This document shows, piece by piece, positions 36,000-46,588 of a DNA stretch of 64,000 bases. The position numbers and the translations under genes are program-made. Under the pieces are notes generated by a model. It was not told where the DNA came from. It saw only the letters and a list, made by a program, of their open reading frames with translations, and ran no database searches. Within the stretch, counting starts at the first letter, position 1. The number at the start of each line of letters is the position of its first letter. Source of the stretch: Epilithonimonas vandammei (lineage in GTDB: Bacteria; Bacteroidota; Bacteroidia; Flavobacteriales; Weeksellaceae); the NCBI RefSeq assembly GCF_003860525.1, contig NZ_CP034161.1, positions 124,001 to 188,000 of the forward strand. The letters run 5' to 3'.

Positions 36000-36413
36000 T
36001 TAATTGATAAGATTTGCCGTCAAAGTTTTATCAAAACTAAAAGCAACACTAATTGGACAAGTTTCCTTAGCTTCTTTGGCGATTTTTTGAAAATCTTCCT
36101 CAGAAATGGCAGGAACTTTTGCATTCAATGTTAATTCTGAAAGCGTTACTTTTCCATCATCTAAACTGATTTTACAATCGGTTTCCAAAGTTTCAGGAAT
36201 ATAACCAGCTTCTGTCAACAAAGCCGAAGTTTTCATTGTAAAACAACCGGCGTGAGCTGCTGCCAATAATTCTTCTGGATTGGTTCCCACACCTTCTTCG
36301 AAACGGCTTTTGAACGAATATTGAGTTTCATTAAGCGTTGTGCTTTGTGTTGTCAGAACACCGCTTCCATCTTTTACTGTTCCTTTCCAGACTGCTTTTG
36401 CACTTCTTTTCAT
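36000..36413 (-). CDS. OsmC family peroxiredoxin
   Basis: This 137-residue cytoplasmic protein reduces organic hydroperoxides. The peroxidatic cysteine lies in LAAAHAGCFTMKTSALL and the second in KETCPISVAFSFDK. The start MKRSAKAVWKGTVKDGSG and the GTNPEELL segment match the OsmC branch rather than OhrA. It has its own terminator. Confidence 0.92.
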   Translation of the reverse strand: MKRSAKAVWKGTVKDGSGVLTTQSTTLNETQYSFKSRFEEGVGTNPEELLAAAHAGCFTMKTSALLTEAGYIPETLETDCKISLDDGKVTLSELTLNAKVPAISEEDFQKIAKEAKETCPISVAFSFDKTLTANLIN

Positions 36414-36525
36414 AAGTCTAATTTTTTTGATTTTAAATTAAAAATGTTTCTTGAGATTTAAAAACTAATTTCATACCATTAAGAATTAAATAATCATTAA
36501 TTTAGCCGGCAAAATAATATTCTCA

Positions 36526-38661
36526 ATGAAAAAAATATTTTTAGCATTAACCCTTATTTTGGGTTATGCCCAAATGAGAGCGGATGAAGGTATGTGGCTT
36601 CTGATGCTTGTAAAAAGACTGAACGGGGTCGATATGCAGAAAAAAGGTCTGCACTTGACGCCGGAAGAAATTTATTCTGTAAACAACTCCAGTTTGAAGG
36701 ATGCGATCGTAAGCTTTGGAGGTTTCTGTACCGGTGAGATTGTTTCTAACCAAGGTTTGATTTTTACCAATCACCATTGTGGTTACGATGCTGTTGCAGC
36801 AGCTTCAACGCCTGAAAAAGATTATCTGAAGAACGGCTTCTGGGCAATGAAACCTAATGAAGAATTCAATGCTAAAGGTTTATATGTAAGATTTTTGGTA
36901 AGAATGGATGACGTTTCTGAGAGAATCAACTCCAAACTAAACAACAATATGTCCGCGTCTGACAGAAAAGTGGTTATCGATGCAGAATATAAAGCCATCC
37001 AAACAGAAAATTCTGAAAACGGAAAATACACTGTTGTTGTAAAAGATTTCTTTAATGGCAATGAGTTCTATTACTTTGTTTATCAAGACTATAAAGACAT
37101 CAGATTGGTTGGAGCTCCGCCTTCATCATTAGGGAAATTTGGTGGTGATACAGACAACTGGGAATGGCCGAGACACACGGCGGATTTTGCAATTTTCCGT
37201 GTTTATGCCGATGCTAACGGAAATCCGGCAGAATACTCTGAGGCTAACACACCCCTGAAACCAAAACATCATTTGCCTGTTTCTTTGAAAGGTTACAAAC
37301 CAGGGGATTTCACAATGATTTTGGGTTACCCGGGAAGAACCAACCGTTACTTAACGTCTTACGGCATCGAGCAAATGGTGGACAAGGATTATCCGGCCTG
37401 GGTAGAAGCGTCTAAAGTGGCAATGGATGTGATGAAGAAGTATATGGATAAGGACAAAGCCACTCAGTTAGATTATGCATCTCAGTACGCAAGTGTTGCC
37501 AATTACTGGAAAAACAGACAGGGAACCATTGATGCTGTTAAGAAAAACGGAACAGTTGCAGAAAAACAAAAACTAGAGCAGACTTACAATCAGTGGGCAG
37601 CTCAATCTCCAAATGAGCAGACTTATTACGGTGTTTTACCAGAAATCAAAGCTTATTACGAGCAAGTTTCCGGAAGAAATGTAGAGAGAAATTATGGAGG
37701 GATTTTACAAAGAAACGCCCATTATATTGCTACAGCGTATCAATTAGGCAGTCTTTTCAAAACGTATGCTGACCAAGACGATGCCGGAAAAGCTGCGATG
37801 AAACAAAAAGTTCTGGATGCCGTTGATAAAGCTTATGATGGTTTTCACGACAACGTTGAAGGCGATATGCTAGTAGCCTTGACCTCTCTTTACAAAACAA
37901 GAGTTGCGAAAGAATTTGCTTCCCCAACTATTTTGGCTGCTGATGTAAACAATCTTTCTATAATGGCTTACGCATCTGTTTTTGCTAACAAAAAATCAGC
38001 TTTGGCTTTTATCAGCAATCCTGACAGATTGAAAATCGATGCAGATAAACTGAGACAATTTGCCAACGGCATTGTTGAAGACCAGAAATTAGGATTGGAA
38101 AAATATTCTAAAGTTGATGAGAATTTTGCAAAAAACAGCAGACTTTTCTTAGATGGACTTAGAAAAGCACAACCTGAGAAAAAATTCTATCCGGATGCTA
38201 ACTCTACAATGAGATTAACTTACGGAACAATCGAGACATTGCCTGAAAGAGCGGACAGAAACTACAAAGGCATCAAGGAAAACTATTACACCGATATTAA
38301 CGGAATGGTTGCCAAATACAAAAAAGGCGACGAAGAGTTTGACCTGCCTCAGAAAGTTCTGGATCTTGCTAAGAAAAAAGATTACGGTCAATATGCGGAT
38401 AAGAAAGGTGGATTTATGCCAATTAACTTTTTGTCTAATAATGACATTACAGGCGGTAACTCTGGTTCACCAATCATCGATGGAAACGGTCATTTGATTG
38501 GTCTAGCGTTCGACGGAAACAGCGAAGCTTTGAGCGGCGATATCGTGTTCGAACCAAAATTGCAGAGAACCATCAATGTGGATGTTCGTTATGTACTTTG
38601 GATTATCGACAAATATGCCGGTGCAACTAGACTTATCAGCGAATTAACTTTGGTAAAATAA
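36526..38661 (+). CDS. S46 family dipeptidyl peptidase, DPP7 type
   Basis: This 711-residue exported serine peptidase has a signal peptide (about 1-19). The trypsin-like triad is visible: His in TNHHCGYDA (83/84), Asp in WPRHTADFAIFRVY and Ser in TGGNSGSPIIDG. In S46 enzymes the residue 18 after the catalytic Ser decides specificity. Here it is Gly (LAFDGN), the DPP7 state that prefers hydrophobic P1 residues, not Arg as in the acidic-specific DPP11. It removes dipeptides from oligopeptides in the periplasm for amino-acid use. Confidence 0.93.
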   Translation: MKKIFLALTLILGYAQMRADEGMWLLMLVKRLNGVDMQKKGLHLTPEEIYSVNNSSLKDAIVSFGGFCTGEIVSNQGLIFTNHHCGYDAVAAASTPEKDYLKNGFWAMKPNEEFNAKGLYVRFLVRMDDVSERINSKLNNNMSASDRKVVIDAEYKAIQTENSENGKYTVVVKDFFNGNEFYYFVYQDYKDIRLVGAPPSSLGKFGGDTDNWEWPRHTADFAIFRVYADANGNPAEYSEANTPLKPKHHLPVSLKGYKPGDFTMILGYPGRTNRYLTSYGIEQMVDKDYPAWVEASKVAMDVMKKYMDKDKATQLDYASQYASVANYWKNRQGTIDAVKKNGTVAEKQKLEQTYNQWAAQSPNEQTYYGVLPEIKAYYEQVSGRNVERNYGGILQRNAHYIATAYQLGSLFKTYADQDDAGKAAMKQKVLDAVDKAYDGFHDNVEGDMLVALTSLYKTRVAKEFASPTILAADVNNLSIMAYASVFANKKSALAFISNPDRLKIDADKLRQFANGIVEDQKLGLEKYSKVDENFAKNSRLFLDGLRKAQPEKKFYPDANSTMRLTYGTIETLPERADRNYKGIKENYYTDINGMVAKYKKGDEEFDLPQKVLDLAKKKDYGQYADKKGGFMPINFLSNNDITGGNSGSPIIDGNGHLIGLAFDGNSEALSGDIVFEPKLQRTINVDVRYVLWIIDKYAGATRLISELTLVK

Positions 38662-38722
38662 CCTATCATCGAAAATATAACGAGCCACCAAAATTAGACT
38701 GCCCCCAAAAGTTTAGACAAAA

Positions 38723-39461
38723 TTAAACAATATTATTAAAGGAAAGAGTTCGGTACTGTACCGGACACTTTCCTTTAAGATTAAGCCTTATTCTGTCGTG
38801 ATTGTAGTAATTAATATATTCTTTTATTTCTTTTTTCAATTCCTTAATGGTTTTAAAATTTTTGGTATAAAACATCTCAGATTTCAACGTTCCGAAGAAG
38901 TTTTCGATGACCGCATTATCGAGACAGTTTCCTTTTCGGGACATACTTTGGATAATTCCTTTTTTCTTTAATAATTGCTGGTAGACTTTCATCTGATATT
39001 GCCAGCCTTGATCGGAATGGAGAATGATGTTTTCCGTATTCTTTACTTTCCTGAAACTCTTTTTCAACATATTCATAACCTGTGCAAAAACAGGTCTCTC
39101 GGAGAGCTCATAACTGATGATTTCTCCATTGAAAAGATCGATTATAGGAGATAAATACAGTTTGTTTCCCGAGACATTGAACTCCGTCACATCGGTTGCC
39201 CACTTTCTGTTTGGCTGATTTGTTTTGAAATTTCTTTCCAAAATATTCGGTACTGTCCTTCCAATCTCTCCGCGATAGGATCTGTATCTTTTCACTCTTA
39301 TAATACTCTTAAGGTTTAGAGTTTTCATTAATCTCAAAACCGTTTTATGATTAATGATAATACCATTTTGTCTGATTGCCATAGTGATTCTTCGGTATCC
39401 AAACCTACCTTTATGTCTGTGATAAATCTTTTTTATCAATGTTTTTATCTCAGCATATTTA
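38723..39461 (-). pseudogene. IS3-family OrfB (integrase core), C-terminal part of interrupted gene
   Basis: This fragment covers about 245 residues, including all of the DDE core: WATDVTEFNVSGNKLYLSP, IIDLFNGEIISYE and ILHSDQGWQYQM followed by GNCLDNAVIENFFGTLK. The frame upstream of its first Met reads KYAEIKTLIKK, which continues exactly from the N-terminal fragment at 40926-41056 when the IS5-like element and one target copy are removed. A complete gene would encode about 282 residues, the IS150 size. It is inactive as it stands. Confidence 0.9.
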
Positions 39462-40925
<1,464 letters not shown>

Positions 40926-41056
40926 TATTTATCTTTCTTCTGAAGCATTTTTTGATGATAATAAAAACTGCTTCTCGCCATAGATGTACAATCCAGCAAA
41001 ACTGCCAGATCGAATTCCCGCCTTAATTCCTCTATGATTTTGGTTTTTTCCTTGCC
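40926..41056 (-). pseudogene. IS3-family OrfB, N-terminal fragment
   Basis: In the -1 frame relative to orfA the sequence reads KTKIIEELRREFDLAVLLD and CTSMARSSFYYHQKMLQKKDK, the usual start of an IS150-type OrfB, then hits a stop created by the IS5-like insertion. The A6 run at 41044-41049 (minus strand) is a likely slippery site for the programmed -1 frameshift that makes the OrfAB transposase. Confidence 0.8.
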
Positions 41057-41547
41057 AGAATTAAGGCGTCCAACTTTTTTAGGACTGCAATCTCAGCGCG
41101 CAATCTCTCGTTTTCCAAAAGCAGTTCTTCCTCGCGGGTCAGTGGTTTGTCGGATTTTCTTTTTTTACGTTTGTAATCGCTCATTATTTTTGGTCTTCCT
41201 CTGGATTTATTTTCTAAACCTAAAATACCAAATTTTTCGTAATTCCTTTGCCAATTGATAATACTTGATTCGGCGGCGATATTAAATTTTAAAGCTGATT
41301 CTTTTATTGAAAGCCTACCTGAATCTATTTCTCTCAATACTTTTAACTTGAATTTTACACTAAACTTCCGATTGCCGCTGCGCTCGAGACCAGCAACTCC
41401 GTAAAGCTCATAAAATTTTACCCATCTGCGAACCATCGTTGCGTCCAATCCCATCTCGTGTGCCACGGATTTGGAAGAACGACAGCCTCGCTTAATTGTT
41501 TCTACACAATGTTTCTTGAAGTCTAAACTGTATTTTGATATTCCCAT
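41032..41547 (-). CDS. IS3-family OrfA (helix-turn-helix protein)
   Basis: This 171-residue protein has two tandem HTH units: MGISKYSLDFKKHCVETIKR with MVRRWVKFYELYG, then KFKLKVLREIDSGRLSIKES with IINWQRNYEKFG. It ends in a leucine-zipper-like helix (LLLENERLRAEIAVLKKL). It recognises the IS ends and, fused by frameshift to OrfB, forms the transposase. Intact, but its partner is broken, so it can only act on related copies. Confidence 0.9.
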   Translation of the reverse strand: MGISKYSLDFKKHCVETIKRGCRSSKSVAHEMGLDATMVRRWVKFYELYGVAGLERSGNRKFSVKFKLKVLREIDSGRLSIKESALKFNIAAESSIINWQRNYEKFGILGLENKSRGRPKIMSDYKRKKRKSDKPLTREEELLLENERLRAEIAVLKKLDALILARKKPKS

Positions 41548-41670
41548 AAAAAAATGCCCCTAAAAAGTGTCTAACTTTTTGGGGGCAGTGCAAATTTGGT
41601 GGCTTTTTTGTTGGATGTACTTCTAAAAAACTTTTTCATAATTTTTTTGTAAATTAGAGAAATCATTTTT

Positions 41671-42741
41671 ATGAGTTTAAAAACATTATTTCATTGGTCT
41701 TATATTTTCCCGGTTTTATCATTGCTCTATTATTTGCTTGGTGTCACGGATGACAGTCCGCTTATGGCAGCATTAGGAGGTTTATTACTAATTGCGGCTG
41801 TTCTCTCGGCAGTTCATCACGCAGAAGTTGTTGCCCATAAAGTAGGCGAACCATTCGGAACCATTATTCTTGCGATTTGTATAACTGTTCTGGAAGTTGG
41901 ACTCATTGTTTCACTGATGATGGCCGGCGGAAACCAGGCCGCAACATTACCAAGAGATACGGTTTTCGCTGCGATAATGCTAATCCTGAATGGGATACTT
42001 GGCGCTTGCCTGCTGGTTGGCGGTGTAAAATTCAAAGAACAGTTTTTTGCACGGTCCTCTGGAAATATGGCTTTAATAGGCTTGGTCGCCATTGTGGTGA
42101 TGACTTTAATTTTACCTAACTATACTACCAGCGAGATAACGCCTTCTTTCAATAATTCTCAACTCATTTTTTTCTCAGTAGCTGCGCTTGTTATTTACGG
42201 CACTTTTTTAATGGTTCAGACGGTCCGTCACAGAAACTATTTTCTTCCCGACGGTGATGAAGATACGCACGCAGAACCGCCTTCCAACCTCACAAGTTTC
42301 ATTAGTTTATTATTTTTAATTCTCTGTTTGGGCGTTGTCGTATTTTTGGCCAAATCTCTTTCTCCGCAGATTGAAAATGTCGTTCAGAGCTTTGGCGCTC
42401 CAGAATCACTTGTCGGTGTTATCATTGCAGCTGTTGTATTACTTCCGGAAGGATTGGCTGCCATAAAAGCTGCCCGAAGAAACCAATTCCAGACGAGTCT
42501 TAATCTGGCGCTCGGCTCTGCCTTGGCAAGCATTGGTCTCACGATTCCGTGCGTAGCCGTAGTTTGTATTATTTTTGATTCGCCCTTGGTTTTAGGGCTA
42601 GATACGAAATCTATGATCCTGCTCGGATTATCGCTTTACACCGTTATGCTTTCATTGAACAGAGGAAAGACCAATGTTTTATATGGCGTTGTATTATTAG
42701 TGAATCTTTTTGCTTACGTTTTTACAGTTATCGTACCTTAA
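41671..42741 (+). CDS. Calcium:proton antiporter (ChaA-like, CaCA superfamily)
   Basis: This 356-residue protein has about ten membrane helices arranged as two repeats. The alpha-repeat ion sites are seen in HHAEVVAHKVGEPFGTIILA and in VVLLPEGLAAIKAARRNQFQTSLNLALGSA, each with the acidic residue typical of cation/Ca2+ exchangers. It extrudes Ca2+ (or Na+/K+) using the proton gradient. It lies downstream of the IS complex and has no operon partner except possibly the GNAT gene 19 bp later. Confidence 0.88.
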   Translation: MSLKTLFHWSYIFPVLSLLYYLLGVTDDSPLMAALGGLLLIAAVLSAVHHAEVVAHKVGEPFGTIILAICITVLEVGLIVSLMMAGGNQAATLPRDTVFAAIMLILNGILGACLLVGGVKFKEQFFARSSGNMALIGLVAIVVMTLILPNYTTSEITPSFNNSQLIFFSVAALVIYGTFLMVQTVRHRNYFLPDGDEDTHAEPPSNLTSFISLLFLILCLGVVVFLAKSLSPQIENVVQSFGAPESLVGVIIAAVVLLPEGLAAIKAARRNQFQTSLNLALGSALASIGLTIPCVAVVCIIFDSPLVLGLDTKSMILLGLSLYTVMLSLNRGKTNVLYGVVLLVNLFAYVFTVIVP

Positions 42742-42759
42742 AATTTATATTTTTGATGA

Positions 42760-43263
42760 ATGAACAGCTACGAAACCGACAGACTGATTTTAAAACCTGC
42801 CGAAGTGCAAGACGCAGATTTTTTCCTCGAATTGTACAATATGCCATCATTCATCCAATACATTGGTGACCGGAATCTCCGCACGAAAGAAGATGCAGAA
42901 AATTACATCACGAATCGATTTATTCCGCAAATCGAAAAATTGGGATTCGGAAATTATGTTGTGATTCTGAAAGAGGACAATACAAAAATTGGTGCAGTCG
43001 GGATTTTTGAAAGAGAAGGTCTCGATGTCCTCGATATCGGTTTTTCTTTTCTCGAAAAATATGAAGGAAAAGGCTACGCCTATGAGTCTGCCAATAAACT
43101 GAAAGAAGTTGTCGCTACAGATTTCGGGGTTCATAAAATCTCAGCGATTACAACGAAAGATAATTTCTCTTCACAAAAATTAATCGAAAGATTAGGATTG
43201 AAGTTTCAAAAAATGGTAACCATTCCTGAGGATGTAGTTGAACTGATGTATTATGAAAACTAG
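42760..43263 (+). CDS. GNAT family N-acetyltransferase
   Basis: This 167-residue protein begins MNSYETDRLILKPAEVQDADFF, the RimJ/RimL-like start. Motif A is seen as GFSFLEKYEGKGYAYESANK (acetyl-CoA binding), with later KISAITTKDNFSSQKLIERLG. It transfers an acetyl group to an unidentified amine, perhaps a ribosomal protein N-terminus. Its 3' end overlaps the next gene by 11 bp, which indicates co-translation. Confidence 0.88.
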   Translation: MNSYETDRLILKPAEVQDADFFLELYNMPSFIQYIGDRNLRTKEDAENYITNRFIPQIEKLGFGNYVVILKEDNTKIGAVGIFEREGLDVLDIGFSFLEKYEGKGYAYESANKLKEVVATDFGVHKISAITTKDNFSSQKLIERLGLKFQKMVTIPEDVVELMYYEN

Positions 43264-43732
43264 ATTTGAATTACCTTATCGCATCGCAATCATTGAACCG
43301 AAGAAATTGATTGGCTTCAGCATTACAACTTCTTTTCAGGACGATAAAACACAGATTGTCTGGAGGAAATTTATGATGAGAAGAAATGAAATTGTTAACC
43401 AAACTTCCAACCAATTATTCTCACTTCAAATCTATCCTGAGAATTTTACAGCAAATCAAACTTTCAGAAAATATGCATTGGCGGAAGTTTCTGATTTCAA
43501 TAATATCCCTAATGATTTTGAAACCTTCGAATTAGAAAGTGGAAAATATCTGGTTTTCAATTATCAAGGAAAAGCGGAACACGGACCAGAAATTTTCCGA
43601 TATATATTCCAAAATATCATTCCAGAAAATCAATTTGAAGTTGATAATCGTCCACATTTTGAGATTTTTGGAGAGGATTATAATACGAATGATGATTCTG
43701 CGGAAGAAGAGATTTGGATTCCGATTAGATAA
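43253..43732 (+). CDS. GyrI-like (effector-binding) domain protein
   Basis: This 159-residue protein matches the stand-alone SHS2/GyrI-like small-molecule-binding domain: IIEPKKLIGFSITTSFQDD, YALAEVSDFNNIPNDFETFELESGKYLVF, then FRYIFQNIIP with RPHFEIFGEDY and a final EEEIWIPIR. It lacks a DNA-binding domain, so it is not a regulator by itself. Related proteins bind drugs or metabolites, or modulate AraC-type factors. It overlaps the GNAT gene. Confidence 0.8.
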   Translation: MKTRFELPYRIAIIEPKKLIGFSITTSFQDDKTQIVWRKFMMRRNEIVNQTSNQLFSLQIYPENFTANQTFRKYALAEVSDFNNIPNDFETFELESGKYLVFNYQGKAEHGPEIFRYIFQNIIPENQFEVDNRPHFEIFGEDYNTNDDSAEEEIWIPIR

Positions 43733-43868
43733 AATACTATATCAAGTAATTAGCAATCGTATTCATTATTTTTTAATTTTTTCAATGAGATTAGCATTTC
43801 CTTTTAAATATTTTTAATGAAATTTAAAAGCGATTAATGCAAAACAAATACATCTCTTACGTTTTTTT

Positions 43869-43922
43869 TATATTTGCTATTTTATTTGCAAATATGATAA
43901 TTATTGTCGAATATTGCAAAAT
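43869..43922 (+). promoter_or_regulatory. Candidate promoter/operator of the restriction-modification operon
   Basis: TATATTTG (43869-43876) fits the -7 box. It overlaps TATTTGC (43871-43877), which recurs at 43883-43889 inside the palindrome ATTTGCAAAT (43884-43893); a related ATATTGCAAAAT follows at 43911. Repeated half-sites in front of a small putative DNA-binding gene suggest autoregulation. Confidence 0.35.
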
Positions 43923-43936
43923 AAATCTTCTTGATT

Positions 43937-44215
43937 ATGTCAAACTGGGATGATAAAGCAAAGCGACTTCTAAAGTCAGAAATGGTCAAACGTGGTTTTA
44001 CCAATGCGGATTTGGTTGGATTGCTGAACGATATTGGCGTTGAAGAAACAAAAGCAAGTATCGACAGTAAAATTAGTCGTGGTAGTTTTAGTGCAACTTT
44101 TTTGTTACAATGTCTTACCGTTATTGGTTGTCATAAGTTAGAGATTGAAGATTATGAAAGTCTATTATTGATGGTTGCCGAACCAAACGAAACTTATAAA
44201 ACTTCCAAAAAATGA
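43937..44215 (+). CDS. DUF6471 family protein, possible controller of the R-M system
   Basis: This 92-residue protein starts MSNWDDKAKRLLKSEMVKRG at ATG 43937; a TTG two codons upstream is less likely. The body (NADLVGLLNDIGVEETKASI, then SKISRGSFSATFLLQCLTVIG) has the spacing of a helix-turn-helix domain. DUF6471 proteins have no established function. The four-base overlap with the methyltransferase start shows coupling, and controller proteins of restriction systems have the same size and position, so that role is proposed. Confidence 0.7.
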   Translation: MSNWDDKAKRLLKSEMVKRGFTNADLVGLLNDIGVEETKASIDSKISRGSFSATFLLQCLTVIGCHKLEIEDYESLLLMVAEPNETYKTSKK

Positions 44216-45576
44216 AGAGCAATACTGTAAAATTTATTGATTTATTCGCTGGGCTTGGCGGTATACGTTTAGGTTTTGAAAAAGCGTTTAAAAATGCTGG
44301 AATGGAAACCGAATGTGTAATGACATCCGAAATAAAACCCTATGCCGTAAAAACGCTTAAACACAATTTTGGGCACGAATTTTTGGCCGGCGATATTTTT
44401 GAAATCCGAAATGAATTTATTCCCGATTTTGATTTTTTATTGGGTGGTTTTCCCTGTCAGCCTTTTAGTGCAGGTGGAAAACGTCAAGGCTTTTTGGATA
44501 CAAGAGGAACTTTGTTTTTTGAAATCGAACGCATTTTGAGAGATAAAAAACCTTACGGCTTCATTCTCGAAAATGTGGAAGGTTTGGTAAAACACGATTT
44601 AGAAAATAAGAATGACAAAATAGGCAGAACACTAAAAACGATTTTGCATACCCTTGAAAATGATTTGGGTTACAAAACAAGCTGGAAAGTTTTTGATAGT
44701 TTGGAATTTGGTTTGCCTCAATCTCGCAAAAGAATTTTTATTGTCGGCACAAAAGATGAAAAAATTGATTTGGATGGAAACGAACCACAATTTAAAGCGT
44801 TGGAAAGTGTTTTAGAAAAAGGGTTGCCAACATTGAAATCAGATTTTATTGATAAACTTTTGTCTCATTTTTCATTGGAAGATTTGTACGGAAAATCCAT
44901 AAAAGACAAACGTGGTGGCGACAATAATATCCATAGTTGGGATATTGAAATAAAAGGAAGTGTGTCTAAACAACAAGCAGAAATCCTAAACCAATTGTTC
45001 AAACAAAGACGAAAAAAACAATGGGCAGAAGAAATCGGCATTGATTGGATGGATGGAATGGCTTTGACTTTAGAACAAATCAATACGTTTATTGACTTGC
45101 CAAAAAAGGAATTGAAAACTTTGTTAGACGATTTGACTTCAAAAGGATATTTAAAATTAGAACATCCGAAAAAGTTGGTAAAAATTCAAACTGAAAATGG
45201 CGTTGCAACTTCTCGTGAATATGACGAAACCAAACCGAAAGGTTACAACATCGTAACTGGAAAATTGAGTTTTGAAGTAAATAAAGTTCTTGACCCAAAA
45301 GACATTGCTCCGACTTTAGTAGCTACTGATGTTTCTCGATTAGCCGTTCCAGACGGAAACGGTTTGCGTAGATTAACTATTCGTGAGGGTTTACGTTTGT
45401 TTGGCTATCCCGAATGGTACGAAATTCCAACAAAAGAATACGATGCTTTTGACTTGTTAGGAAATACGGTTGCTGTACCTGTGGTCGAATTTGTTGTCTC
45501 AAGAATAATAGAAACTAGAAATTTGGAATTTATGACATTGGATAATATTCATTCAAAACTTCATCAAGTACATTGA
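44212..45576 (+). CDS. DNA (cytosine-5) methyltransferase of a type II R-M system
   Basis: This 454-residue enzyme methylates cytosine C5 in a specific site. Motif I is FIDLFAGLGGIRLGFEKA and motif IV is GGFPCQPFSAGGKRQGF with catalytic Cys82. Motif VI is ILENVEGL, motif VIII is GLPQSRKRIFIVG, and motifs IX-X are LTIREGLRLFGYPE and DLLGNTVAVPVV. The variable region between about 180 and 350 is the target-recognition domain; the site cannot be read from it. The 3' end overlaps the convergent nuclease gene by 47 bp. Confidence 0.95.
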   Translation: MKSNTVKFIDLFAGLGGIRLGFEKAFKNAGMETECVMTSEIKPYAVKTLKHNFGHEFLAGDIFEIRNEFIPDFDFLLGGFPCQPFSAGGKRQGFLDTRGTLFFEIERILRDKKPYGFILENVEGLVKHDLENKNDKIGRTLKTILHTLENDLGYKTSWKVFDSLEFGLPQSRKRIFIVGTKDEKIDLDGNEPQFKALESVLEKGLPTLKSDFIDKLLSHFSLEDLYGKSIKDKRGGDNNIHSWDIEIKGSVSKQQAEILNQLFKQRRKKQWAEEIGIDWMDGMALTLEQINTFIDLPKKELKTLLDDLTSKGYLKLEHPKKLVKIQTENGVATSREYDETKPKGYNIVTGKLSFEVNKVLDPKDIAPTLVATDVSRLAVPDGNGLRRLTIREGLRLFGYPEWYEIPTKEYDAFDLLGNTVAVPVVEFVVSRIIETRNLEFMTLDNIHSKLHQVH

Positions 45577-46474
45577 GATTTCGTTGATTAAATACATAAT
45601 CACTTGCATCATAAATTCTATGCAAATCATTCTGTCTTCCAACCCATCCAAAACCATCACAGTAATTTAGCATAATAATTTTATTCGCTCGATGATTGGC
45701 ATTATGTCGCATTAAAGCACCATAGAATTCTACAAGTTGGTCAGCTCTTTTTGATTGACCACTTCCAGTAGTTATATTGTAAGAAGATTCAATTAAAATA
45801 ATTGGCGCACCAACACTAGGGATTAGAAAATCTATATTTTTATTTAGAAGAGGAAATTCTTTTTGAAGTTCGTATGTCAACGAAGAATTAATATTGATTT
45901 TGTAAGTGTCCAGTCTAGACTGTATAATCTTTTCAACGTGAGCTCCTACTTTGTTTGAATATTTGTCTTGAATTTCATTATCGTTTAAAATTCTTTCAAC
46001 ATATTTAAAGTCTTTTAAAACTTCAATGAAGTCAACTTCATTTAGCTTAAAATTTCGCATATAATAGAGAGGAATTTCAGCACCAATTCTTGAATTTCTA
46101 CCATTTATAAAAAAATCAATTAGCAAAACTCGAAATTCTACATCATTTTTAATAGTTCTACTAATTTTTTTGACATCCCACTCTGTTTTAAACTCTTCTC
46201 CATTAAAACGATATCTTAAAAGAGAAACCACTCTTTTAAGTCTTTCTTCTGAAAGTCCAATTAAAGAAACAAAAGCTTTCAATTTCACTACTGGAGAAAA
46301 ATTATCTACCTCTGTTAAAAAGATTGATAATTCTTCAGGACTTGAAAAACGATTACAGTTGGCATTGATATAATTTGTTAATGGCTCGATTGATAGTAAA
46401 AAGTTATTATCAAAATCGTCGTCAATCATAAATGACATACTATTCTTCCAAGCTTCAAATGATATTTTTGGCAT
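45530..46474 (-). CDS. Probable type II restriction endonuclease
   Basis: This 314-residue protein is encoded convergently to the methyltransferase and overlaps its 3' end. I do not recognise a named family from the whole sequence. A PD-(D/E)XK-like core is plausible: NKNIDFLIPSVGAPIILIES, with an acidic residue and a later Glu-x-Ser on a strand, followed by GQSKRADQLVEFYGAL. The ATG at 46474 is chosen over a TTG 14 codons upstream because a promoter (TTG, 17 nt, TAAATTTG) lies between them. Position next to the MTase carries the functional call. Confidence 0.75.
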   Translation of the reverse strand: MPKISFEAWKNSMSFMIDDDFDNNFLLSIEPLTNYINANCNRFSSPEELSIFLTEVDNFSPVVKLKAFVSLIGLSEERLKRVVSLLRYRFNGEEFKTEWDVKKISRTIKNDVEFRVLLIDFFINGRNSRIGAEIPLYYMRNFKLNEVDFIEVLKDFKYVERILNDNEIQDKYSNKVGAHVEKIIQSRLDTYKININSSLTYELQKEFPLLNKNIDFLIPSVGAPIILIESSYNITTGSGQSKRADQLVEFYGALMRHNANHRANKIIMLNYCDGFGWVGRQNDLHRIYDASDYVFNQRNLNVLDEVLNEYYPMS

Positions 46475-46488
46475 TTTTGTAGTTTTTA

Positions 46489-46516
46489 CAAATTTAGTTT
46501 TTTTCTTGTAATTCAA
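46489..46516 (-). promoter_or_regulatory. Promoter of the putative restriction endonuclease gene
   Basis: On the minus strand, TTG at 46516-46514, a 17-nt spacer and TAAATTTG at 46496-46489. It lies 15 nt before the ATG at 46474. Confidence 0.65.
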
Positions 46517-46588
46517 CTCGTATTCGTGCTTAATCTGGAAGGTAAAAACTCTCAGAAGCTTAATAAAACATTATTTATAAAATCAAAC

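Noticed and set aside
36526..38661. DPP11 (Asp/Glu-specific) assignment for the S46 peptidase
   Set aside because: The residue 18 after the catalytic Ser is Gly, as in DPP7, not Arg.
43837..43953. A 38-residue frame with a hydrophobic stretch (MQNKYISYVFFIFAILFANM) overlapping the DUF6471 start
   Set aside because: It covers the probable operator and promoter and overlaps the next gene in another frame; chance AT-rich hydrophobicity explains it.
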